Source: an uncultured Bacilli bacterium
GTDB taxonomy: Bacteria > Bacillota_I > Bacilli_A > RF39 > UBA660
Assembly: GCA_934098705.1 (NCBI GenBank)
Contig: CAKOPC010000004.1
Location: 1-64,000, forward strand
Length of the DNA: 64,000 nt
Reading direction: 5' to 3'
Part shown: positions 51,499 to 59,805 of the stretch, in pieces
How positions within the stretch are numbered: position 1 is the first letter of the stretch
Layout: each line of letters starts with the position of its first letter
The notes under the pieces: model-generated
Databases searched by the model: none
Told to the model about the DNA's origin: nothing
The model's input: only the letters and a program-made list of their open reading frames with translations
Made by a program: the position numbers and the translations under genes

Positions 51499-53244
51499 TT
51501 TTTTATTTTCCATATCATAAAGATATTTATAGTCTTTATTCTTTTTTAATAATTCTTTATGTGTACCTTCATCTTTTACTTTACCATCATCTAAAAATAA
51601 TATTCTATCAGCATTTATAATAGTTGATAGTCTATGTGCTACAATAAGTATTGTATAATCACCTTTCATATTATTAATTGATTTTTGAATAAGATTTTGA
51701 GTTTCATTATCAAGTGCACTTGTTGCTTCATCAAAAAGAATTATCTTAGTATTTCTAAGTAGTGCTCTTGCAATAGCAATTCTTTGTCTTTGCCCTCCTG
51801 ATAAAGCAACTCCACCTTCTCCAATTTTTGTGTCATATTTATCTGGTAATGACATTATAAAGTCATGAATACAGGCAATCTTACAAACTTCTTTAATTTT
51901 AGAAAGGCTTGCCTTTTTTGATACTATCTTAAGATTATCTTTTATACTCATATTAAAAATATAAGGGTTTTGAGTAACAAGTGTGATATTACTTGTAATA
52001 GATGACTCATCTAAAGTATTTATATCATAATTATCAAGAAATATCATGTTATCATTTACATTATACATCTTATTTATTAATGATAAAACAGTTGTCTTTC
52101 CTGCACCACTTTTTCCAACAAAACCTATTGTTTCGTTTGGATTTATTTTAAAGTTCATGTTCTTTAATACTTTATTTTTAGGGTTATATGAAAAGTTTAC
52201 ATTATTAAATGTTATACTACCTTTAAATTCTTTAATATGCACATTTCCATAATGTTCTTTTTTATATTTTTGAGAATTTATAAATTCAAATACTCTTGAT
52301 GCTGATATATTAAAATCTTCTAAAGAATCAATTATTCTTATAATTTCATTTATTAAATATAAAGAATCATTTTTATACATATATATAATGACAAAGTTTT
52401 CTATTGTTAAATTATTTATATTTACTAAAAAGCATCCTAAAGCTATAAATAAGAATTTAAATATTGCATAAAAGTTATCCGCCCAAACATTAAATCTAAA
52501 AGAAATTTTTGCTGATTCAATTTTATTATCTATTGATTTATTAATGTTATCAGTAATTTGTTCTATAGAATTATCTTTACAATTTAACACCTTTATATCT
52601 CTAATGCCACGTATAAATTCATTAACAATACCTGTTGTTGTTTCATCTATTTCTTTATATTTTTTTCTAATATTTGTAAGTTTTATAACTCTTTGTTCTT
52701 TTATTATAAAATTACAAATCATGCCAAATATAAGGAATAAAAACATAATTTTATTTAAAATAAATATTGTTATAAGTACTCCAATACTTGATATAGCACT
52801 AAAAATACTTGTATTTAGGCTTGTAAATATTGTAGAAATCTCTCTTGCATCAACTTTTAATCTTTGAATAAAAACACCAGTATTATTTTTATCAAATTCT
52901 TCGGTTTCTAGCTTAAATATTTCTTTTATTAAATTACTTTGAATACTTAAGTTTATTTTTTCAAATATTTTAGTAAAAATAAGATTATTTAAATTTTGGA
53001 ATATTACTGTTGTTACTTCAAATATTAAGGTAATCGTGGCAATAACAAGTAAAATATTCAACTTGCCTTCTGTTAAATAAAGAATAGTTTTTGCACTTAA
53101 TAATGGTATTATAACTCCTAAAACAGTACTTATTAAAGTTATAATAATTTCAAGTATAAAAAGTCCTTTATATGGTTTTATATACTGAACTGTAAGTTTT
53201 AAATTTTTTAAGGCATCTTTTAAATTTAATTTTTCTTTTTTCAT
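51493..53244 (-). CDS. ABC exporter, fused permease and ATPase, 583 aa
   Basis: Six-helix type I membrane domain (about 20-320), then an intact ATPase: Walker A GKSGAGKTTVLSLI, signature LSGGQRQRIAIARALL, Walker B IILFDEATSALD, switch His in IVAHRLST. Half-size MsbA/LmrA-like exporter working as a dimer; substrate unknown. Unlike the C39 protein at 21368 it keeps every catalytic motif. It lies 22 bases upstream of nothing related; ffh is its upstream neighbour on the same strand. Confidence 0.93.
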   Translation of the reverse strand: MKKEKLNLKDALKNLKLTVQYIKPYKGLFILEIIITLISTVLGVIIPLLSAKTILYLTEGKLNILLVIATITLIFEVTTVIFQNLNNLIFTKIFEKINLSIQSNLIKEIFKLETEEFDKNNTGVFIQRLKVDAREISTIFTSLNTSIFSAISSIGVLITIFILNKIMFLFLIFGMICNFIIKEQRVIKLTNIRKKYKEIDETTTGIVNEFIRGIRDIKVLNCKDNSIEQITDNINKSIDNKIESAKISFRFNVWADNFYAIFKFLFIALGCFLVNINNLTIENFVIIYMYKNDSLYLINEIIRIIDSLEDFNISASRVFEFINSQKYKKEHYGNVHIKEFKGSITFNNVNFSYNPKNKVLKNMNFKINPNETIGFVGKSGAGKTTVLSLINKMYNVNDNMIFLDNYDINTLDESSITSNITLVTQNPYIFNMSIKDNLKIVSKKASLSKIKEVCKIACIHDFIMSLPDKYDTKIGEGGVALSGGQRQRIAIARALLRNTKIILFDEATSALDNETQNLIQKSINNMKGDYTILIVAHRLSTIINADRILFLDDGKVKDEGTHKELLKKNKDYKYLYDMENKKM

Positions 53245-53266
53245 ACTAACACCAGCTTTTTAATGT

Positions 53267-54577
53267 TTAAAATGGCATCTTAAATTTACCATTTTGCATC
53301 ATCATTTTCATCATACGTTTACTATCTTCAAATCTTTTTAAAAGGGCATTTACTTCTTGTACACTTCTTCCTGAACCTTTGGCAATACGTTCTTTTCTTG
53401 ATGCTTTTAATATTTCTGGATGTTTTCTTTCATATGGTGTCATAGAAAGGATAATTGCTTCAACATGAGAGAGTTCTTTAGAATCTATATTTATCTTATC
53501 AAGTCCCATATTTTTAGCACCTGGTAAAAGTTTTAAGATACCTTCAAGTGGCCCTAATTTTTTCATTTGTTTCATTTGATTTAAAAAGTCTTCCAAATCA
53601 AATTTACCGCTTTGCATCTTTTTTAAAGTATCTTTAGCATCTTTTTCATCTATTACTTCATTTGCTTTATCTACTATTGATAAAACATCTCCCATACCTA
53701 TAATTCTTGATGCCATACGGTCTGGATAGAATAAATCTAATCCATCCATTTTTTCAGAGGTACCAATAAATTTTATTGGAACATTTGTTAAATGTCTTAC
53801 AGACAAGGCAACACCACCTCTTGTATCACCATCAAGTTTAGTTAAAATAACACCAGTTAAAGGTATGCTATCATTAAATCCTGTTATAACGTTTATAGCA
53901 TCTTGTCCCATCATCGCATCAAGTACAAGTAATATTTCATTTGGATTTACTGTTTCTTTTATGTCTTTTAACTCATCCATAAGTTCATTATCTATATGAA
54001 GACGTCCTGCCGTATCTATAAGTACATAATCAAAACTATTTTTTTTAGCATAATCCATAGCATTTTTGCATATTAGGCTTGGATCTTTTTTACCTTCTTC
54101 ATATACTTCAATATTTAGTTCTTTTCCTATTTGGCAAAGTTGGTCTATGGCAGCAGGTCTATAAACATCACATGCTACTAAAAGAGGTTTTTTACCATAT
54201 TTTTTTCTAAGTAATAGAGCAAGTTTACCAATAGTTGTTGTTTTACCACTTCCTTGAAGACCAACAAGCATTAAGGTTGCAGGATTACCATTTAAATTAA
54301 GAGGTTTACTTTCTCCTCCTAAAAGTTTAGTTAGTTCATCTCTTATAATACCAACAAAAGCTTCTCCTGGAGTAAGACTTTTTTTAACTTCTTCTCCAAG
54401 GGCTTTTTCTCTTACTTCACTTGTAAATTCTTTTACAACTTTATAGTTTACATCTGCTTCAAGAAGTGCAAGACGTACTTCTCTTAACATACCATCTATA
54501 TTATCTTCAGTTATTTTACCATAACCTTTAATATTTCTTATAACACTTTGTAATCTATCACTTAATCCTTCAAACAT
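53267..54577 (-). CDS. ffh: Signal recognition particle protein Ffh, 436 aa
   Basis: N domain; G domain with GLQGSGKTTTIGKLALLLRK, DTAGRLH and TKLDGDTRGG; and an M domain of Met-rich helices (MMKMMMQNGKF at the end). Binds 4.5S/6S-like SRP RNA and signal peptides for co-translational targeting. The partner ylxM, often just upstream, is absent. GGTGATTAA precedes the ATG. Confidence 0.97.
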   Translation of the reverse strand: MFEGLSDRLQSVIRNIKGYGKITEDNIDGMLREVRLALLEADVNYKVVKEFTSEVREKALGEEVKKSLTPGEAFVGIIRDELTKLLGGESKPLNLNGNPATLMLVGLQGSGKTTTIGKLALLLRKKYGKKPLLVACDVYRPAAIDQLCQIGKELNIEVYEEGKKDPSLICKNAMDYAKKNSFDYVLIDTAGRLHIDNELMDELKDIKETVNPNEILLVLDAMMGQDAINVITGFNDSIPLTGVILTKLDGDTRGGVALSVRHLTNVPIKFIGTSEKMDGLDLFYPDRMASRIIGMGDVLSIVDKANEVIDEKDAKDTLKKMQSGKFDLEDFLNQMKQMKKLGPLEGILKLLPGAKNMGLDKINIDSKELSHVEAIILSMTPYERKHPEILKASRKERIAKGSGRSVQEVNALLKRFEDSKRMMKMMMQNGKFKMPF

Positions 54578-54620
54578 ATTTAATCACCAAAATTATTTTA
54601 TCAAATAAAACTTAAAAAAT

Positions 54621-54653
54621 CTAGTAATTATAAAATATTTATTAATATACTAG
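54621..54653 (-). terminator. Probable terminator of sufB
   Basis: CTAGTA with TACTAG and a partly paired A/T loop, ending in ATTTTTT on the minus strand, about 38 bases after the stop. Confidence 0.5.
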
Positions 54654-54691
54654 AGTTTATTTCTATTTAATATTTTTTATATGTCCTATTT

Positions 54692-55999
54692 TTATAAATT
54701 ATTTTTTAAAAGGGCATTAAGTTCAACCGCATATTCCATAGGTAATTCTCTTTTAAATCTTTCTGTAAAGCCAAGTACTATAAGTTCAATAGCTTTTTCT
54801 TTTGATATACCTCTTGATTCTAAATAGAATAATTTTTCTTCACTTATTCTAGCAACAGTTGCTTCATGTTCTATAAATGATGATTTATTGCACACTATAT
54901 TGTCAGGATATGTATCACTTTTAGAATCACTATCTAATATTAATGTATCACATTTTACAAGCGCTAAACTGTTTGTTGCTCCTTTATCAATATAAACTTT
55001 ACCTCTATAAGAGGCATTACCTCCTTTAGAAGCAATAGACTTTGATATAATATTACTTTTTGTATTTTTTCCTAAATGTATCATTTTAGCACCAGTATCT
55101 TGTACTTGTCCTTTGGTTGCTACTCCTATAGTTATACATGTACCTGATGAATTATCTCCTTTTAAAATACAACTTGGGTATTTCATATTTTTATAACTTC
55201 CAATATTGCCATCAATCCATTCCATAACACCATTTTCTAAAACAACTGCTCTTTTTGTTACTAAATTATATACATTATTACTCCAGTTTTGTATAGTGGA
55301 ATATCTACATTTACTATTTTTACCAACATATATTTCAACAACAGCAGCATGTAAATTACTTTCTGTATAATTTCTTGCCGTACATCCTTCGACATAATGA
55401 AGGCTACTATTATCATCTACAATTATTAAGGTTCTTTCAAATTGTCCTAATTCTTTACTTGATATTCTAAAGTAACTTTGAAGGGGTCTATCAAGTGTTG
55501 TATTTTTAGGTACATATATAAAACTACCTCCAGAAAATACTGCCCCATTTAAAGCTGTAAATTTGTTTTCATCATATTTTACTATTTTATTAAAGTATTT
55601 TTTTACTATGTCATAATGATTTTTAAAAGCATCTTCTATTGATGTAAAAATTACTCCTTTATTAGTTAGTTCTTCTATCATGTTATGATATATTACTTCA
55701 CTTTGATATTGTACTCCCATACCATCTAGAGTTTCTTCACTTTTTATAACTCCTAAATCTTTAAATTCACAAGTAATATTTTTATTTATATCTTTCCATG
55801 ATGACTTTATATCTTTAGTATCACTTTTATAATATATAATGTTATCAAAATCAATATCTAATTTAGGTCCAAATGCTGGAAGATTTAAACTTTTAAATTT
55901 TTCATAACTTTTTAATCTAAAGTCTAATACTTCTTTTGCTTCTTCTTTAAATTTTGATATTTTTTCTATATTAGATGGGTTTATTCCTCTTATTTCCAT
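54692..55999 (-). CDS. sufB: Fe-S assembly scaffold SufB, 435 aa
   Basis: SUF beta-helix core with EGCTARNYTESNLHAAVVEI, CRYSTIQNWSNNVYNLVTKR, and the C-terminal EHEATVARISEEKLFYLESR. It has the SufB Cys in the EGCTA block. Normal SufB is about 465 aa; the N-terminus here is shorter. It is a single gene with its own promoter; sufC, sufD, sufS and sufU, normally adjacent, are not in this window. GGTGAAG precedes the ATG at 55999. Confidence 0.94.
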   Translation of the reverse strand: MEIRGINPSNIEKISKFKEEAKEVLDFRLKSYEKFKSLNLPAFGPKLDIDFDNIIYYKSDTKDIKSSWKDINKNITCEFKDLGVIKSEETLDGMGVQYQSEVIYHNMIEELTNKGVIFTSIEDAFKNHYDIVKKYFNKIVKYDENKFTALNGAVFSGGSFIYVPKNTTLDRPLQSYFRISSKELGQFERTLIIVDDNSSLHYVEGCTARNYTESNLHAAVVEIYVGKNSKCRYSTIQNWSNNVYNLVTKRAVVLENGVMEWIDGNIGSYKNMKYPSCILKGDNSSGTCITIGVATKGQVQDTGAKMIHLGKNTKSNIISKSIASKGGNASYRGKVYIDKGATNSLALVKCDTLILDSDSKSDTYPDNIVCNKSSFIEHEATVARISEEKLFYLESRGISKEKAIELIVLGFTERFKRELPMEYAVELNALLKNNL

Positions 56000-56023
56000 A
56001 TACTTCACCTTCAACCAATCATT

Positions 56024-56052
56024 ATTATACAAAAAAATATATGCAAAAACAA
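56024..56052 (-). promoter_or_regulatory. Promoter of sufB
   Basis: TTGTTT (56047-56052), 17-nt spacer, TATAAT (56024-56029) on the minus strand. Confidence 0.65.
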
Positions 56053-56063
56053 GTAATTTTTGC

Positions 56064-56093
56064 TTGTAATTATATATATATGTATGTTATAAT
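56064..56093 (+). promoter_or_regulatory. Promoter of tRNA-Glu(CTC)
   Basis: TTGTAA (56064-56069), 18-nt spacer, TATAAT (56088-56093), 12 bases before the tRNA. Confidence 0.6.
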
Positions 56094-56105
56094 TTATACG
56101 TATTT

Positions 56106-56182
56106 GACCCGTTGGTGAAATGGTTTAACACGCTACCCTCTCAAGGTAGTATTTAAGGGTTCGAACCCCTTACGGGCCACCA
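56106..56182 (+). tRNA. tRNA-Glu (CTC)
   Basis: 77 nt with encoded CCA; D-stem GTG/CAC, anticodon stem CTACC/GGTAG, loop CTCTCAA giving CTC, T-stem AAGGG/CCCTT. The acceptor GACCCGT/ACGGGCC has an A-C mismatch at the second pair. It stands alone on the plus strand, convergent with gltX. CTC only reads GAG; the common Bacilli Glu tRNA has TTC, which is not in this window. Confidence 0.88.
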
Positions 56183-56217
56183 TAAGTGTATTCTAATTTT
56201 TTTAGTTTTAATAAAAG

Positions 56218-56259
56218 AAAAAGAATTACAATATTTTACTAAACATTGTAATTCTTTTT
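56218..56259. terminator. Bidirectional terminator between tRNA-Glu and gltX
   Basis: Perfect 15-bp stem AAAAAGAATTACAAT with ATTGTAATTCTTTTT, 12-nt loop; covers the last codons of gltX. Confidence 0.8.
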
Positions 56260-57866
56260 TGTATACTATTTTTATCTAAATATTTTAATATTTCATATAA
56301 ATCTGGTGTTTGATTAAGTGATGTTATACCTACTCTTATAAGTTCACAAATATCCCCAACATGTCCTTTATAAAGACTAGGATTATTTTTATACTCTTTT
56401 ACTTCTTTAGCAAAGTTATATTTTTCTGCCAATAATTTTATTTTATTAAACCATGTATCTTTATCATCACGTATGTCATAGAAGTTATCGAAGTAGTCTT
56501 GTAAAATATTTATATTATAAAAGTCTTTTACTTCTACATTTTTATAGGCATTATCATTATATAATTCATCAAACATATACCATGTATATTTTCTAACATC
56601 ACTAAATGATGCGATATCTTTACGTGGTCTTTTTATATATTTTTCTATATTTAAAACTTTTATAAGTTTTTCTTTATTTTTTTTTGCTATATTATAAAAC
56701 TCTTCATCATATTTTTCTAAGTATGGTAATAGTTTTTTAAATATATCACTACCACTTTGTCTTGAAAAATATATTTTTGATATATTCATTAATTTTTCTA
56801 TATCAAAAAGTGATCCGCCAACTGGCATTTTATCAAATGTAAAGGTAAAATCATTAATACTTTTATCAGGATTATTGTTATACCACTCTTCAAAATTGGA
56901 GTTATTTACTGTTGCAAGGTAAAGGTTTATAACTTCTGTTGGAATACCCTCTTTGGCATAGTAACTTATAGCTGCTCCTTTATCTTTTCTTTTACTTAAC
57001 TTACGTATTTTATCTCCTTCTTTTACTGTTATTGGAGCAATATGTCCGTATTTTGGAAGAGGAAAATCTAACATTTTAAATAGTTGTTCATGAACTGGAT
57101 AACTTGCTACCCATTCATCTCCCCTAAAGACATGAGTTGTACGCATTAAATGGTCATCAACTGCATGTGCAAAGTGATATGTTGGAAGTCCATCTCCTTT
57201 TATAATTACAATATCCATGTCATTTTCAGGCATTTCTATTTGGCCTTTTATAACATCATCTAAAATTATTTTATGATTAAAGTTACCTTGAGATTTTAAT
57301 CTAATAATATATTTTTCGCCATTTTCTATTTTCTTTAAAACATCTGCCATCTTTAAGTTTCTACATCTTGCATAGGAAGCATAATACCCTATTCTATCTT
57401 TTGATACTTCTTGTAATGTTCTTATTTCATTTAAGTCATCTTCACTACAAAAGCAAGGATAGGCTTTATCTTCTTCAATTAACTTTTTAGCAAATGCTTT
57501 ATAAATATCTCCTCTTTCACTTTGAATATAAGGAGCATATTTTCCACCTTTTTCTGGATCTTCATCAAAACTTATACCTAGATTTTTAAAGTCATCTAAA
57601 ATACCTTCAACGCCGTTTTCTACAGTTCTTTTACCATCAGTATCTTCGATTCTTAAATAACATACACCATTTGTTTGATGGGCAAATACTAAATCACTAA
57701 ATGATGTATACAAACTTCCCATATGCACAAATCCTGTTGGAGATGGTGCAAATCTTGTTACCATACTTCCTTTATCTAAATTTCTTTGTGGATACTTTTC
57801 TTCATAGTATTTATAATCGTGTAAAACATTTGGTATTAAAATATTACTATATTCTTTTCTATCCAT
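56226..57866 (-). CDS. gltX: Glutamyl-tRNA synthetase (GltX), 546 aa
   Basis: Class I synthetase with the HIGH-type motif RFAPSPTGFVHMGSLYTSF at about 38-56 and the KMSKS-type motif KIRKLSKRKDKGA near residue 290. It has about 35 residues before the HIGH motif and is longer than the usual 480-500 aa form, a type seen in Clostridia-like lineages. No glnS is in the window, so it may also charge tRNA-Gln, for later amidation. It starts 16 bases after tRNA-Gln(CTG) on the same strand. Confidence 0.95.
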   Translation of the reverse strand: MDRKEYSNILIPNVLHDYKYYEEKYPQRNLDKGSMVTRFAPSPTGFVHMGSLYTSFSDLVFAHQTNGVCYLRIEDTDGKRTVENGVEGILDDFKNLGISFDEDPEKGGKYAPYIQSERGDIYKAFAKKLIEEDKAYPCFCSEDDLNEIRTLQEVSKDRIGYYASYARCRNLKMADVLKKIENGEKYIIRLKSQGNFNHKIILDDVIKGQIEMPENDMDIVIIKGDGLPTYHFAHAVDDHLMRTTHVFRGDEWVASYPVHEQLFKMLDFPLPKYGHIAPITVKEGDKIRKLSKRKDKGAAISYYAKEGIPTEVINLYLATVNNSNFEEWYNNNPDKSINDFTFTFDKMPVGGSLFDIEKLMNISKIYFSRQSGSDIFKKLLPYLEKYDEEFYNIAKKNKEKLIKVLNIEKYIKRPRKDIASFSDVRKYTWYMFDELYNDNAYKNVEVKDFYNINILQDYFDNFYDIRDDKDTWFNKIKLLAEKYNFAKEVKEYKNNPSLYKGHVGDICELIRVGITSLNQTPDLYEILKYLDKNSIQKRITMFSKIL

Positions 57867-57882
57867 AAAAATCCTCCTTAAA

Positions 57883-57958
57883 TGGCTGCCCAGATAGGGT
57901 TCGAACCTATGAAATCACGGAGTCAGAGTCCGTTGCCTTACCGCTTGGCTACTGGGCA
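57883..57958 (-). tRNA. tRNA-Gln (CTG)
   Basis: 76 nt, encoded CCA, discriminator G, anticodon loop CTCTGAC. Acceptor TGCCCAG pairs with CTGGGCA. It is immediately upstream of gltX on the same strand: only 16 bases, holding the ribosome site, separate CCA from the gltX ATG. Confidence 0.95.
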
Positions 57959-58030
57959 ATAAAAATATTTCTTCTTTAGTATATCATAAAAATTATAAAA
58001 CGTAACAAAAAATTTATTAAATTAGTAATA

Positions 58031-58067
58031 AAAAGGATATTTAACATTAAATCTTAAATATCCTTTT
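58031..58067 (-). terminator. Terminator of the MMPL-secreted protein unit
   Basis: 14-bp stem AAAAGGATATTTAA with TTAAATATCCTTTT, 9-nt loop, T-rich tail on the minus strand. Confidence 0.85.
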
Positions 58068-58077
58068 GTTATTCTGC

Positions 58078-59805
58078 TTAAAAAATATTTTTTATTCTTT
58101 CCCAAAGAGTTGTTTTATTAGTTACATTATTATCTATTTTTACATCAGTTTTATTTTTTTCACCTTTTATAACATAAATAAATTTAACTTCGTCTTCACT
58201 TTCTATAGATTCATTATTTACTGTTTTATATTCTTCTCCAAGACTTACTAATTTTTCTAATTTAGAAGTATTTTGTTTTAAATCATTATTTACAATATTT
58301 GTTAAATTTCTTATTCCTTCTTCATTAAATTTAGTAATACCACTTTGTAAATTATTTACACCATCATCAATACTTGTAACACCACTTAATAATTCATTTA
58401 ATGATTTTGTAAGTTCCTTTTTTGTTCCTTGGAAAATGTTTTTAGATACTGTTTGTGATACATCTTCTGCTACATTTAAAGCTGTTTCTTTAGCTGTTTT
58501 ACTTGATGCTTCTATAGCAACTTTTTTAACAATATTTGGTAATACTAAATCATTTGATGTATTAAGTGTTTTTAAACTTACTTCCCCTAACATATTTCCC
58601 ATATCTTGTTTTACTTTATCACTTTGATACATCATACAGCTTAAAGTTTCATCTTCTGTCATTTCTTCTTCTTTAAGTTTTGCCATTTGACATATTTTAG
58701 CTTGCTCATAAAAATATTCTTTTAAAGTATTTTGTATATATTCTTCTATACTATCTTGAAGTGCTTTACTTATAGTATCATCACTTGAAATACTATCTAA
58801 TACTTCTTGATATGCCATATTTCCTATAGCTTTTTTATATTCATCAGTATATTTATTATTTACGCCTTCTAAAACAGCTTCTTTTATCTTATCAATATCT
58901 TCACTACTTAAAGTGTTTTCTGTATTATTTATAGTAGTAACTTTTTCTTTAAGAGCATCTTTTAATTTATTTGAACCTTCTTTTAAACTATTTGCTCCAG
59001 CATTTATTTTATCCATATTACTTTGTAAAAGATTTGCTTTATCATATAAATCATCTATATTATCTAAAGCATTTATATCACTACTACTTATAAGTTTTGG
59101 TGTTACAAAAAAGTACATAGTTGGCAAAGAAAAATTAGTTGTTTCATACTCTATTACTGTTTCATCTAAGGCTTTTAAAGAATCAATATCTAAACTTTCA
59201 TATAATCCTGGTGCCATAACTGCTACTACTTCTTCTTTAGTACCAAGACTTATAACTTTACCATTTGTTACACTTACATTTTTATCTTTATCACTTGAAA
59301 GTGTCATAGATGATGTTACAACAAATGGAGTATAAAGTGTTTCATTTTTTCCATTTACATATACATTATGAGAGTCTTTATTTTCATATTTTATAACTAT
59401 TTTTATATTACCACTATCTCCTAAAATATCTTTATATGATACTTCTTTATCATCTTTATAATAAGTAATTTTTATATCAACTGGTAATTCATCTTCATAT
59501 GTTCCTTTATAAAATATATCATTTCCATAAGCTTGCCATGTTAATTTTTTATCTTCTAATTTATATGTTTCATTACCATTTATATTTACTATATTATTTA
59601 AATCTGTATAGTCATATATAGTATCTAATTTTTCATCATTTATTAGATGCTCGTTTATAGTTGTTTTCTTTATACTACCATCAGCATTTAAGATAGTATA
59701 TACTGTTTCATTTTTAGTTAATGCATAAACATTTATATTTGTTAAGGCATTTATAAATATTAAACTTAAGCATATAGCTTTGTTTATTTTTTTATTAATT
59801 TTCAT
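58078..59805 (-). CDS. Secreted coiled protein partnered with an MMPL transporter, 575 aa
   Basis: Signal peptide (1-29), then a beta-rich region (about 30-240) and a long helical/coiled region with repeats such as NAGANSLKEGSNKLKDALKE and the later VDDGVNNLQSGITKF-like block (here SIDDGVNNLQSGITKFNEEG). Those resemble the YhgE/Pip external coiled regions, but the six membrane helices of YhgE are missing; there is no C-terminal membrane span. It overlaps the MMPL gene by 11 bases. Function unknown; likely acts with the transporter. Confidence 0.8.
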   Translation of the reverse strand: MKINKKINKAICLSLIFINALTNINVYALTKNETVYTILNADGSIKKTTINEHLINDEKLDTIYDYTDLNNIVNINGNETYKLEDKKLTWQAYGNDIFYKGTYEDELPVDIKITYYKDDKEVSYKDILGDSGNIKIVIKYENKDSHNVYVNGKNETLYTPFVVTSSMTLSSDKDKNVSVTNGKVISLGTKEEVVAVMAPGLYESLDIDSLKALDETVIEYETTNFSLPTMYFFVTPKLISSSDINALDNIDDLYDKANLLQSNMDKINAGANSLKEGSNKLKDALKEKVTTINNTENTLSSEDIDKIKEAVLEGVNNKYTDEYKKAIGNMAYQEVLDSISSDDTISKALQDSIEEYIQNTLKEYFYEQAKICQMAKLKEEEMTEDETLSCMMYQSDKVKQDMGNMLGEVSLKTLNTSNDLVLPNIVKKVAIEASSKTAKETALNVAEDVSQTVSKNIFQGTKKELTKSLNELLSGVTSIDDGVNNLQSGITKFNEEGIRNLTNIVNNDLKQNTSKLEKLVSLGEEYKTVNNESIESEDEVKFIYVIKGEKNKTDVKIDNNVTNKTTLWERIKNIF

